Source: Sipunculus nudus (taxonomy: Eukaryota; Annelida; Sipuncula; Golfingiida; Sipunculidae). From it: a DNA stretch of 64,000 nt. Each line of letters starts with the position of its first letter. Position 1 is the stretch's first letter. Below the pieces are notes generated by a model, which searched no databases, had not been told where the DNA came from, and saw only the letters and a list, made by a program, of their open reading frames with translations. The position numbers were made by a program, and so were the translations under genes. Shown here piece by piece: positions 36,239 to 47,229 of the stretch. Where the stretch lies: positions 35,337,840 through 35,401,839 of the forward strand of contig CM049322.1 of NCBI GenBank assembly GCA_026874595.1. The letters run 5' to 3'.

Positions 36239-36682
36239 AACGGCTTCTGTGGCTCAGGGGTAGAGCGCAGGACTCAAAGCCGGGAGATCGTGGGTTCGAA
36301 TCTCAGCCGAGGCGGTGAGGTTTTTCACGGTCGGCCCCTACCCAGGGTGAGCGCTCTGCAGGCTTAATGGGAAGGCTGTGCCCTACAGCCGTGTATCACT
36401 CACATACGAGTGCGTCTTTGGGGGGTTCCTCGGTGTTATGACCCAGCAATGGGGATGATTATACACCCAGGACCCGCAGGTGCGGTAGACACCGGGCCTG
36501 GGTGACACCAGGATATAAAAATGATAGGAAGCGAGTGCTACCGCCCTGTCAAGTAGTCCCAAACCGAAATGGAAACTCTGCAGATGTACATACTTAGTTA
36601 AGACTTAGTTAAGTCAGCATTGAAAAATGGAGGCGGTTACCTCTACCAAAAAAATTATTTAAAAAAAAAAAAAAAAAAAAAA
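36239..36682 (+). mobile_element. SINE family 1, copy A, inserted in coding sequence
   Basis: A tRNA-like head carries box A (TGGCTCAGGGGTAGAGC, 36250-36266) and box B (GGTTCGAATC, 36293-36302). The body of about 380 bp ends in 'ggaggcggttacctctacc' and an A-rich tail. Perfect 15-bp target duplications ATGATAGCAGAGCGT flank it (36224-36238 and 36683-36697). It lies in phase: the codons MIAER are read on both sides. Tail and duplication length show LINE-machinery insertion. It looks young next to copies C and D. Confidence 0.93.
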
Positions 36683-38614
36683 ATGATAGCAGAGCGTCGC
36701 TCAGCCTTTCTCCGTCAGTTTCGTTGTATGACAGGGCTGCATAAGCCTGATCTGCAACATACTGAACTCCAAAAGACAAGAATAACAAAAGATGAGACAG
36801 CAGTAAACAGCATAGTAGCCACAACAGTAAACTGGGTGAATCCATTTGACGGCGACCAGAACTTGATTAGTTTATCAACTGCTGTTTCTGCCACCAAAGA
36901 AGTACAAGAAGACCTTCCCAAAGCAAAGGAAATAGGTGAAGCTGCATACCAAGCATTTAAAGAGGAGCGATTGGACCAGGAACCATCCAAGGTCAAGTTT
37001 AATGATCCGATATATAAAAGGAAACTGCAGACTTTTACCTATGTCAGCAAAAGAAAAATTAACATAAGGGCAAAAGGTAAAGAAGTTATGCTGACAGCAG
37101 ACAGAAAACTGTTTGGACAAATGCTCCTGATTGCCCAAACTCGGAAAGATCTGCAAATGAAAGATGTATTGTGCCATCCTTTGGGAACATTACCTTGGTC
37201 CCTTGCAACAACAGATGGAAGACTAAGAAAAACAAACAAATCAACTCTGGCGAAGGAGCTGCAGAAGAATATCCCATCCACAGAAAACATACCTCAACCA
37301 TCAGCTGTCATCATAGATGGGATGGTGCTAGTGCAGAGGATGAAAGGTGATCAGAAAACATTTGGACAACTAGCATCTGCTGTACTTTCTTCCTCCTTGA
37401 AGCAAAATACCCAGAGTGAAAGAGTTGATATTGTCTTTGATGTATACCGAGAACGGAGTATAAAAGATACTGAAAGGGAAAACAGAGGAAGTGAACATAG
37501 TCTTCAGTTTATGAGCATTGCATCCGGTCAAATTATCAGACAGTGGAGAAAATTTTTGGCAAGCTCTGGCAACAAAAGTGCTCTGATTGAATTCTTTGTA
37601 CATCAGTGGAAACTGCCAGCTGGCAGGGAACTGTTGAAGAATCGGAAGCTCTTTGTGACCTGCGGGACGAAGTGCTACATGATTACAAAGGACATATATG
37701 AAGAAGTGACCGCACTTGAATCATCGCAGGAGGAGTGTGATACTCGGTTGTTACTGCATGCTGTGCATGCAGCTGAAAATGGAAACAAGTCCATCATTAT
37801 AACTGCAGATGATACTGATGTTTTCCTGATGTTAGTTGCTTTCAACAGTAATATCCGAGCGACAGTCTTCCAGAAATATGGTACCAGAACACGCACACGG
37901 TATATTGATATTAGCAAGGTGGTACGTGCTTGTGGTCCTGAAGTTTGTAAAGGACTCATTGGTATCCATGCATTCACTGGCTGTGACAGCGTCAGTACTT
38001 TTGCTGGCAGGGGAAAACTTACAGCTTTGAAGCTTCTGCAGAAAGACAGTACAGCCCAAGAAGTATTTAGCCAGCTTGGAGATGAGTGGCTAGCAAAGCC
38101 AGCAATGTACAAAGAACTGGAAAGGTTTACATGTAAGTTGTATTTCTCACGCACAGAGCTTGAAAATATTAATGACTTGCGATACCATTTATTTTGCATC
38201 AAGAAAGGAGAGTGTGATTCACACCAACTTCCCCCTAGTCAGGATTCTCTGTACAAACATATTCAGAGAGCTAACTATCAAACTGCCATCTGGCAACGTT
38301 GTCTTGTCAACTGCCCGGACATCCCAAGTCCTATTGGCCATGGATGGGAATTAGAGACAAATGAAGGATCCACTAAGATTGCCATTGATTGGATGGATGC
38401 CCCCCCCCCCCCTGCCCCAGATGCTGTGTTAGAATTGTTGGCCTGTAAATGTGTAAGGCAGTGCAAGCAACCTGACTGCACTTGTATTTCAAATGGACTA
38501 AAGTGCTCACACATGTGCAAACTGCAAGCATGTGCCAACCAGCCAGCCAATGAAGATGACGAATGTGAAATAAACAAATATAGTGATGACGAGGTCGATG
38601 AATATGACTGTTAA
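36683..38614 (+). CDS. Intact C-terminal frame: FEN1/XPG-like PIN nuclease core plus CXC cysteine cluster
   Basis: From the ATG in the right-hand SINE target duplication the frame stays open for 643 codons. Acidic motifs match the spacing logic of FEN1/XPG nucleases: Asp in AVIIDGMVLV (codon 37316), Glu/Asp in SQEECDTRLLLHA (37730-37741), the Asp cluster in ITADDTDVFLML (37808-37819), and IHAFTGCDSVSTFAGRGK (Asp 37985), which parallels the GCDY..GIGPK segment of FEN1. FEN1 cuts flapped or branched DNA with two metal ions. The C-terminus has a CXC/TSO1-like cluster (CKCVRQCKQPDCTCIS through CKLQACAN, about 38447-38544), then an acidic tail. An in-frame C12 run encodes prolines (38401). AATAAA lies at 39017. 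Translation from this ATG is unproven; the region may simply be the less decayed half of the pseudogene. Confidence 0.6.
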   Translation: MIAERRSAFLRQFRCMTGLHKPDLQHTELQKTRITKDETAVNSIVATTVNWVNPFDGDQNLISLSTAVSATKEVQEDLPKAKEIGEAAYQAFKEERLDQEPSKVKFNDPIYKRKLQTFTYVSKRKINIRAKGKEVMLTADRKLFGQMLLIAQTRKDLQMKDVLCHPLGTLPWSLATTDGRLRKTNKSTLAKELQKNIPSTENIPQPSAVIIDGMVLVQRMKGDQKTFGQLASAVLSSSLKQNTQSERVDIVFDVYRERSIKDTERENRGSEHSLQFMSIASGQIIRQWRKFLASSGNKSALIEFFVHQWKLPAGRELLKNRKLFVTCGTKCYMITKDIYEEVTALESSQEECDTRLLLHAVHAAENGNKSIIITADDTDVFLMLVAFNSNIRATVFQKYGTRTRTRYIDISKVVRACGPEVCKGLIGIHAFTGCDSVSTFAGRGKLTALKLLQKDSTAQEVFSQLGDEWLAKPAMYKELERFTCKLYFSRTELENINDLRYHLFCIKKGECDSHQLPPSQDSLYKHIQRANYQTAIWQRCLVNCPDIPSPIGHGWELETNEGSTKIAIDWMDAPPPPAPDAVLELLACKCVRQCKQPDCTCISNGLKCSHMCKLQACANQPANEDDECEINKYSDDEVDEYDC

Positions 38615-40980
38615 ACACAGCTTAATGTGCTTGTTATACATAGCAGTAGTGTTAAGATATAGCTGATAAGGATTAGGCATGAACATATGGGTTAGTGCTT
38701 AATCATGTTTGACAAGCACCTTGAAATACATTGTCAGTACAATTGGTCTATTCACATTTTTGTTCAAAAGAAAATGTTTTTTTTTCAGCAGCTTGTTTTA
38801 TTGAAACGTGTGATTTTACTTTAATGAATATCAAAATGGTTTACTGTATATGATAATCAGAACAACTTATATTTTGTGAAAACTTCAGACATATACATAC
38901 ATGTACGTCCACAATGTCAGCATAACATGATATAGCCCTTATAATTTGAAACTGTAAATGCTATAGCGCACTTCCTTTACTGTCAGAAAAGAACTTGATA
39001 TAATGTAAGTCTTCATAATAAAAGATATGCATTACTGTATTTTTGTACTTTGTGAGTTGCTGCTTGCATAAGCTAAGTAAGGACCGTGAAACTCTTAGAA
39101 ATATAAAATATTTAATATGGATTTTCTTCTATGGGTGAGGGTGCCCATGAGAATATTACTTTAGTTGCATACACCTAATAAACATGACCGATTCGGCATT
39201 TGAAGGTTTATGGTCCTAGCCATTATTTAAAAGCAGATTTGACCGGATATATTAGGTGAATACATAGGGCATGATGCTCATAATTAGTAAATTTTCTGTT
39301 TTCCTCGAAATGTATAATTTTTCTTATTGGTAGAGGAAACATAATAATGAATAACTTTGGCAGCAAACACCCAGTTATCATAAATTATACATCATTTGAA
39401 CGCCTATGTTCTAAACTATAATTTAAGACCAGATTTGACTCCATAGCGTCAGTATGTAAAGTGTTAAGAGCCTTATAACTGCGATTTTGTCATTTTCTTA
39501 GAAAACAAAAAATTTGTCGACCTTTGTACATAAAACATGCTCTTTTTCATTGAAAGCTACCACTTTCATACTGCTATCAGGCATTTTTATTACCTGCAAA
39601 TGTATATCTTTCAAGCTGACATGGTGCCAATTTGTCACCAGAAATGGTACCGGTGAGTCAAATTCTGGGGTCTGGCTGTGGTTGCCTTTATATCGGCGGG
39701 GCTGAATTTTCGCGGTTTTTGTATTTTTAAAAGTTTCACGGGGTTCCCTTTTAGTGCTTTATCATTAGTCTAGTAGTATATTTATTATCAAATATATGAA
39801 ATATAAGTATATGTGTATCTAGAGAGCACAGGACCGATTTAGTAATAATGAATCTTTCCCACTTAGATATAGACCTTATAAATCTTTATGGGAAGTCTTG
39901 TTCAAAGCCTTCTAGCAGTCCCCCCCCCTATAATATATAATATATTTGCGAAATATGAAATAAATAATATATATTAAAATACATTTTATATTTACGCTCC
40001 TCGCGTAGGCCTATGAAGTCGAAGCTTATAGAGGTTCTCGAGATTAATTCTAAATTAATAATTGGGTTCATTTTATGTCGGTGGACTGTTTTAGATCCCC
40101 CAGGGTGCAGATCATCGTAACAATTTATTTTCTTCTTTCTTTTATGCGTGTTCGTGTTTGTGCTAGATCTCAATTTTGACTGATTTTCAAAAACTTACGT
40201 TTGGGAACGACATTAATCATAGGTTCACAAATTTGTACCTGTTTTTTTAGTATGGACATTGACCTTATTCTCAATACTCCACAGTTGATTCCCCATTATC
40301 GCTCGGTTGCGGGCTGGGAGGGGTGGGCTTCCTGTGATATAGCTTGGCGATTGCAAATATCTAGTTATTACTATAGTGTAAAAACTTTAAGTGCAAGTTT
40401 ACTTTACTTTACTTTATCTTTTAATTAAGAATAAAGTCTCTATTTCTATGAAAGTTTTTATTTCCGTTTCACTTGTTTGAAATTCCTTCCCTGGTTGCTA
40501 AAGAGCATTTTGTGTGGCAGTTCCTGCTTTGTGGAATTCATTTTCTTTGGATTTAGGACAAGCTGAGAACCAAGCCACTTTTTAGAATAAGCTCAAGAAC
40601 ATAGAGCCCGGCGCTGTCGCCAGCCGAGTTAAGATCAAGCCGAGCCGAGTTTATCAGGAGGCGCCGCCGAAAATTCATTAAGCCGAAATGAGCCGATTTG
40701 TGCAGTGAGTTTGGCTTGAGAAAAAAATATAAAAAGATAAACTTATTTACAATTAAAAATGCAAGCATAAAAACTTCAGGTTTTGTTAATTTTTTTTTGT
40801 CGCTGATAGGAAACGGTTGGATTGGTTAAGTATGAAAGTGTTGGCCTGTGAAACAACCAGGATCAACTTTATTCGATATTTAATCACAAACTAGTTGAAT
40901 GTATAATAGATGCAATATATCACACGTAATACAAATAACATGTTTTAATAAAACGGGTGCTTTGTAGTACCGTCAAATGT
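38615..40980. other. Gene-free interval between the CXC-family gene and the LINE
   Basis: It contains the probable poly(A) signal at 39017-39022 and the MITE fragment at 39672. No other supported feature. Confidence 0.5.
39672..39740. mobile_element. Fragment of the 'ATTCGCG' MITE family
   Basis: The stretch ctgtggttgcctttatatcggcggggctgaattttcgcggtt matches the termini of the MITE at 26465-26822. I cannot find the opposite end within the next kilobase. Confidence 0.45.
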
Positions 40981-42840
40981 AGTAGTAGTAGTAGTATTCT
41001 TTATTAGAGTGACAAGTACATTAAGATACATATATAATTATACATATCAGTGCACCCGGCCCCATGGACCTATTAGTCACTTCATAACTTGGAACAAAAT
41101 AAGTGATTCGCATGCACTAGACATACAGTTGCTTGCTCCTAATTTCATAACATCTGCATAAATATTTTGCTAGCTTTCTAGATTTATTTTCACACAACCA
41201 GGATATTTTTTCATTTTCTGTAAAAGTAGATGTTGGCCAGTTTGTACCAGAAAATAATGTTTTTCGTTCCTGCTCATACAAAGGACAGTGAAAAAGGAAG
41301 TGGACCTCATATTCAATACACTCATTACATTTAAAACAGACTCTTTGTTTAATATTTATACGACGAAATCTGCCTGTTTCAATTGCCAAAGGTAATACAC
41401 CCATTCTGAACTGAGCCAAAAAGGATCTTTCTTTTGAAGAAAGGTTCAATTTTACATATAATTCAGTACTGATTGAATTTTTGTACAGCCTATAATTCCT
41501 AAGTTTTGGTTTTGATAACAGTTTTTCTCTCCAATCATCATTCATGACATGTTCTAATTTATTGTATATTTTAGTCATTGAGCACTCTATAATATTGTCA
41601 AAACTTGGTTTACATTCACAATCTTCAAAAAAGTCACATACAGTGGAACACCAATTATTTTCTAATAAAGTATAATCCCATAAAAATATTTGCTTACATA
41701 ATCTGTTTTCATCCATTTTGACAAACCTATTCCATAATCTCACCATATTCATAATAAACCGGTATTTACAGATTACCCAACCTACATCACCTTGGATGGC
41801 TAAATGTGGAGCAAATCTGTTTACTCCCAAAAATATTCTGCCGGCTGTCGTCTGAACATTCTCTAATCTAGGACGTTTATCACCGCAATTTATTCCTGAA
41901 CCATATTCTATGATTGGTAGAACACAAGCATGAACAAGATTACTGTAAACTTTAAACGACATATTATTATTTGTTCGATATTTACCTATCACAGCTCCTA
42001 ATGCTCTCATGGCAGCTGCAGCCATCTCTCTCTCGTGATGATTTAAATTAAGATTTTCTTCAAAATACACACCAAGATATTTATAAAAGGATGTATAGGA
42101 AATAACTTTCTCCCCTGCTTTAAAGAGAACATTTGACCTTTTCTGTCTCGACCGCCTAAAGTGTACAACTTTTGACTTTTTCTCACTAATTTCAATTTGC
42201 CACTTTTGACACCATTCATGAATGTAAGATAACATTTCTTGTAAAGTAGACGTAGAGGGTGCCAATAAAACAATATCATCAGCGTACATTAAGATACTAA
42301 CATTTCTGCTATTAACATCTATTCCTCTGTTCATTCTATTGATACCTTCTGCCAAATCATTAATAAAGATCGAAAATAACGTTGGTGAAAGGGTATCACC
42401 CGCCTGACACCATCTGAGGTATCAAACCAATCTGTGTACAAATCATTTACCTTTACACAAGCTCGTGTGTCTTTGTATAACGCTTTAATAGCAAAATAAA
42501 ATTTTCCATCAATTCCACACTGAAATAATTTATAGTACATGTACTTTCTGCAGAAAATCTCTTTTCACCGAGTCAAAAGCGGTTTTCAAATCTATAAAAG
42601 CTGTAAACGTATTAAGACCCATGTTTAGTCTATATCTGATAATACAATATAAGGAAATAATGTGCTCTAAGCACAATCTATTTTCTCTGAAACCATTTTG
42701 CTCCTCAACTAAGATGTTATGATTATCTAATTACTTCATAAGAGAACGCCTGTTCAAAATACTCCCATAGACCTTTGCAATACAACAAATGAATAGGCTT
42801 TCAGGTGGTGTTAACTAATTTTATAGGTTTATGTAACATC
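40981..42840 (-). pseudogene. 5'-truncated LINE with reverse transcriptase and C-terminal zinc-like motif
   Basis: On the minus strand, reading down from about 42740, VEEQNGFRENRL and FIDLKTAFDSVKRDFLQ (RT motif A, about 42600-42550) precede SDGVR.GDTLSPTLFSIFINDLAEGIN. A frame break near 42400 separates the parts. The frame 42355-41117 (412 codons) then carries the catalytic ILMYADDIVLL, the RT thumb (SFYKYLGVYFEE) and a C-terminal CFKCNECIEYEVHFLFHCPLYEQE cluster. The 3' end has AATAAAG followed by a (ACT)n tail at 40981-40996 on the plus strand as (GTA)n. There is no endonuclease domain, so the copy is truncated and inactive. Confidence 0.85.
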
Positions 42841-43459
42841 ACAGGCAAATACTGAATCATCTAAAATTTTTTTATTTTATTTTTTATCTAGCCTAAGTAA
42901 GACCAAGAATCAAAGGTTTAATTCTCAGGCACTTTTTTTCAGAAATCAGTACGCGAGGGCGTTTTTATTTACTTTTTTGTCTGTTTCGATAAAAAAGTCA
43001 TATGATCAGGGAAAAGCATGAGAGTAACAGAACTATTTTGCTAAGCAGTTATAGAATACGTTACAAAGGAAATCTTATCAACATTGTTTTATTTTATCTT
43101 CTTAAACGAAATGTTCGAGCGGCTGGAGCTCTAAATTCGTAAGTTCGTATTGAGAATAAAAATAAACATTTTTGATGAGGGGGCTAAAGTTGACGCGCGC
43201 GGTGCCTGAAGACCTTGCCTCTTTTTTATTTGCCTAACATCTAAATTTTAGTCTTGTATCTCTACTTTAACAATTTTTTTATTAGGAAGATGTTCATTTT
43301 CCATGCAATTTTCTGTTTGTAATAGCAAATTAGAGCACATCAACGTGGAATTTACGCTTTACAAAATATAACATTATTATCATTTTATTATAAACTGTAC
43401 ACGACACATGTATAACATATTGATGTTGATTGATCAAATTCATATGTTGTAAGAATATC

Positions 43460-43636
43460 ACAAGTCGTAAAACGCTCATCTCACTCCGCTGGCGACCGGG
43501 TCCGATCTCAGGTGTGGCTATGAGAGTGGGCTGTAGTTGCCCGTCCAAGGCCGGTGGTTTTCTCATGGCAATGGAGCCATGGAGAGTGCTGCGATTAGTT
43601 ATAATAACCATTTGTACAATCCATGTAAATAAGTAA
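43460..43636 (+). mobile_element. SINE family 2, copy 2
   Basis: Box-B-like 'gaccgggtccgatctcaggtg' (43493-43513) is followed by 'gtagttgcccgtccaaggccggtggtttt' (43531-43559, interrupted here only by coordinates) and the end 'caatccatgtaaataa' shared with the copy at 9577-9835. Confidence 0.5.
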
Positions 43637-44714
43637 GTTTATATATATTTTATATATATTATATATAAATTTATAAAGTTTTTCGGAAAATTCTTACCGT
43701 GAACGGACCAGAGACATTCAAGAAGAACGCAGATGATGAGCACGTACATTGCGTGGCTTGTTTCAGGAAACTGACTGTGACGTGTGCATGAACATCTATG
43801 TGGGTTGTTAATTAATATATATCTGCTTATATAATATATGGAGGCACCGAACATTCTATTGGAGGACAAGTTTAATTGATTGTCAACGTGGCACGATTCA
43901 CAGACTCGCGCCCGTATACGTCACTATTTTTGTCATCGTGGTGGTGATGGGTGGGGGGGGGGCGTGCACATATTGACACGAAAATCTGTAAAGGTACATT
44001 TAGATTGGTGTCCAGAAAACGAATGGTCTTGTAGCAACAAAAACAAATCTTATTATTAATACATATATTCTGAAACTTAAGCAATAATTTATACTCGGCT
44101 CGTTTATCTCCTTGGCCGACAATGTGAAATGTGAACATAACATTGTTGGATTTCTTCCTTAAATAAAACAAAACATTACAAAAATCCAATTTATATAATA
44201 CCAAAATGACCCAAAGGTCTGTCAAAATTATGCTAAAACATGCCTTACTGCTAGTCTTTGAGCTAAACCTTATACATTTGTGTGTAATTAACTAAACCAA
44301 CTAAATATCTTGTCCTTAATGCCATTAGATGCAATCTTAACCTATTCCGTGAATCAGTCACCCGGGGATTTACAGTTTTAACTTCATCTAAAGCCATGCC
44401 AGGGGGCAAAGTTGCAAACTAGATGGGATAGGGTAGAGCTCCAATCCCTAGGTCCACAAGTGGACAAATGAATCTCACCTAACGTCTGTCATAGGGTGAG
44501 AATTACATTTGCTGATCCTCAGTGCAGCCTATTTTGTCCCAGGGGTGATCGTGGGCTAGACCGCGGTACCATGGGGAAAGAGGGGTGGCTGGGTGTCATA
44601 CAGCATTACCATTGGCCCGACATTAGTGGCCAGTTCCAGAAACGAACGGGCATGTGACATACTTCGTTCAGAATAACCGACGGGTATATAATATGAGCGC
44701 AGGAGGCGCTTACC

Positions 44715-45130
44715 CCCCCCCCCCCCCTTCCACAAAAAAATGGGAAATATATACGTATTATAATAAACGTTTAATATAGAAGACCATCGCCGAAGTTGCT
44801 TCTGGCACCGTTTCTCCATATTTTTCTGCATGCGAGATTTATATATAAAGTTTACTAACACTCCGGACACATTTCCAACGTGACAAGGTGTTGCCCCCCC
44901 CCCCCCGCTTTTTTTTTTGTTTTGGAGCCCCCCCCCCCCCTTCCACAAAAGAAAATGGTAAATATATACGTATTATAATAAACGTTCAATATAGAAGAGC
45001 ATCGCCGAAGTTGCTTATGGCACCGTTTCTCCATATTTTTCTACATGCGAGATTTATATATAAAGTTTACAAACACTCCGGACACATTTCCAACGTGACA
45101 GGGTGTTAAGCCCCTCCCCCCTTTTTTTGT
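44715..45130. repeat. Tandem duplication of a 211-bp unit with poly-C joints
   Basis: 'cttccacaaaa' starts each copy at about 44729 and 44940. Both continue through 'atatatacgtattataataaacgtt', 'catcgccgaagttgctt' and 'actccggacacatttccaacgtgaca' with only a few differences. Each copy ends in a C-rich run and a T-rich run. No protein is supported. Confidence 0.85.
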
Positions 45131-46439
45131 CTAGGAGCCCCCCCCCCCCTTTTTGTGTGTGTGTGTGTAAGATCCTGTTCCCTCACTTGATGACTGACAG
45201 GGTAAACAGTAACGGCTTACTTAAGTAGTCTAACAATCACTAGAATGTGCTCTTAGAAAACATGTTTAAATGTCCATTTCGGACCATGTGTATGTGTGTG
45301 TTTGTGTGTGGGGATTTGCGTGTGTCTGTGTTATACACTGTAAATAAATAGCGATATTTAGTAGTGCTAAGCAACATATTCTGAATGTTATCTGTGGTCA
45401 AAAAAAAAAGTTTAGGGTTAATGTTTTAGGAATGTAATCAATATTAATATTAAAATGCTGGTATCATTCTACTTCCATGGCCCCTGGATCTCGCCTAATA
45501 ATCTTCCCAACAATCTATATAACATTATGTGTTATTGTACAATTTAAAAGTACTATTAATATTATATAATGTTACAGGCGATATAAAGGTAGATAGCTGC
45601 ACATTCATGTTGGTTTCCTGATTACAATACATAAATCTTCAGCAAAAGTATGATGAACTATATTTCGAATCCATTTGTGGGCTCAACAACTCTGTTAATA
45701 AGCGCCCGGGCCGCCAGATGGCAACACTAACTATCGCTTCCAGTTTGCTCATCCGTATTCAGTCGATCCGGGCGGTGTTCATTACACTATGTATAATGTA
45801 GACCTTGGCTCCCAGAGGGCGTATTGTGACAATAAACATTTATATTGTATTGTATAAACATATTGAAATGAGCTTTGGTGTTTGAATAACACGCACGCCA
45901 TCTACCGGTTTAGTTCATCCAAGCGACCGTTAATGATTTTTCTGTCAAAATAAAGCAGCGTATATGCCTTTCCTGGACTAATATCTCACATTTTACACAA
46001 ATTCGGCCAAATAATTACTTAATTTCGATTGAAAAGTGAGATTAACGAAGATAACTGAAGAATTCATGGACATGGCTTCCGCTTGACAGTCACTGACAGC
46101 ACCCATTTCAGATGTGACAGAAACGTTTGCAGTAACAAATTTCTTTATATTCTTTATGTAAAGTGAAGAAGAAAGCTCTCAAGATTAATTTCCTAAAGTA
46201 CTGTCAAATTCAAAATAGAACTTCCTGTTTTTCTAGTGCTGTTTCTGTGCGTTGTCAAGCGGGCCTGTCCGGGTACACTTGCACTTGTGACGTCACTCAC
46301 TCGCGAGTTTCTGAACACCGCAAACCATGTTGACATCCATCGAAGCTAGGTCTTTAGGTCCCCGCTTACAAAAATGTGACAGACAGTGGCGAACCTAAGG
46401 GGGGGGGGGGGCAGGGGCGGTCCGGCCCAGGCGACACAT

Positions 46440-47220
46440 TCTGGAGGGCGGCATTTCCAGGAATTAGTATAATGAGTGGCACAAGGAATTCCTAAAAAAA
46501 TACAAATTTGTCGTTTTTGTCCCATGTTCAAGTATTCAAGAGATTATAAACTGGACAATGGGAACCTACCAAATGATCAGCGAACGATTTGTACATTTTT
46601 GGGGAGGCATTTCACGGATTTAGTATAATCAGTGGCACAAGGAGTTCTCAAAAAGTACAAATTTGGCCTTTTTGTCTCATGTTCAAATATTCCAGGGATT
46701 ATAAACTGGACAAAGGAACCTACAGAATGATTAGCGAACGAATTGTACATTTGATGGGGCGTCATTTCTGGGATTTAGTATAATCGGTGGCATAAGAAGT
46801 TCTCAAAAAGTATAAATTTTGCCTTTGTGTCCCATGTTCAAGTATTTCAGGGATAATAAACTGGAGAGTGGAACCTACAGAATGATTAGCGAACGTTTTG
46901 TACATTTTCTTTATGGGAGGCATTTCTGGGATTTAGTATAATCAGTGGCATAAGGAGTTCTCAAAAAGGAAAAAAATTGGCCATTTTGTCCCATGTTCAA
47001 ATTTCTAGGGATTATAAACTGGACAAAGGAACCTACCGAATGATTAGCGAACAAATTGTACATTTGATGGGGCGGCATTTCTGGGATCTAGTATAATCAG
47101 TGGCATAAGCAGTTCCTCAAAAAGTTCAAATTCGGCCTTTTGTCCCTTTTTCAAGAATTTCAGGGATTAAACGGCTGGCAGTGGAACCAACCAAATTATT
47201 TGCGGACGATCTCTAAAGAG
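46440..47220. repeat. 156-bp satellite array (five units) inside the hAT element
   Basis: The anchor AGTATAAT occurs at 46466, 46622, 46777, 46935 and 47090, spacings of 156, 155, 158 and 155 bp. Units share 'ggcatttctgggatttagtataatcagtggca' (in part), 'cccatgttcaa', 'ataaactgga' and 'gaacctac.gaatgattagcgaac'. They are roughly 80-90 percent alike by eye. Confidence 0.9.
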
Positions 47221-47229
47221 GCAAGCTAT

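Larger units (their letters stand above)
33529..38614 (+). pseudogene. Broken gene of a large FEN1/PIN-like + CXC animal family
   Basis: The apparent start ATG at 33540 follows a 3' splice site (cactttcag|gaaa), so a non-coding 5' exon probably existed. Family-like landmarks appear in order but in changing frames: YHRKCRSRFT with KRDLESLK (33779-33835), KKCTFCEKVKY (zinc-ribbon-like), RTREPLIKCVDLR (33973 on), H..CY, LYDLANENYKLSQEL, QSEECW, NSFSQDLIYAVTFG, KSLTGNVELMQALNRLGH, AWDNIDLLEETLSG (34959 on), LPGWTGFNI, INAPATEMSTAFEILT, CIESGVVAEGSVA and YNRAVRIHKYVYE. Frame changes fall near 33770, 33965 (A9 run), 34305, 34510, 34700, 34915 and 35280. A segment seems deleted near 35505. A SINE then splits the frame at 36238/36683. 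Members are uncharacterised and often multi-copy. I know the motifs as recurrent in invertebrate proteins but cannot give a named function. Confidence 0.75.

Noticed and set aside
36250-36310. tRNA gene-like boxes A and B (also 51803-51860 and near 54800)
   Set aside because: They are the heads of SINE copies with A-rich tails and target duplications, without a complete cloverleaf.
41117-42355. The 412-codon frame as a host gene
   Set aside because: YADD, RT thumb and the terminal zinc-like motif show it is the C-terminal part of a truncated LINE.
45780-45860. Possible LINE 3' end (gacaataaacatttatattgtattgta)
   Set aside because: The tail style is suggestive but there is no adjoining reverse transcriptase text.
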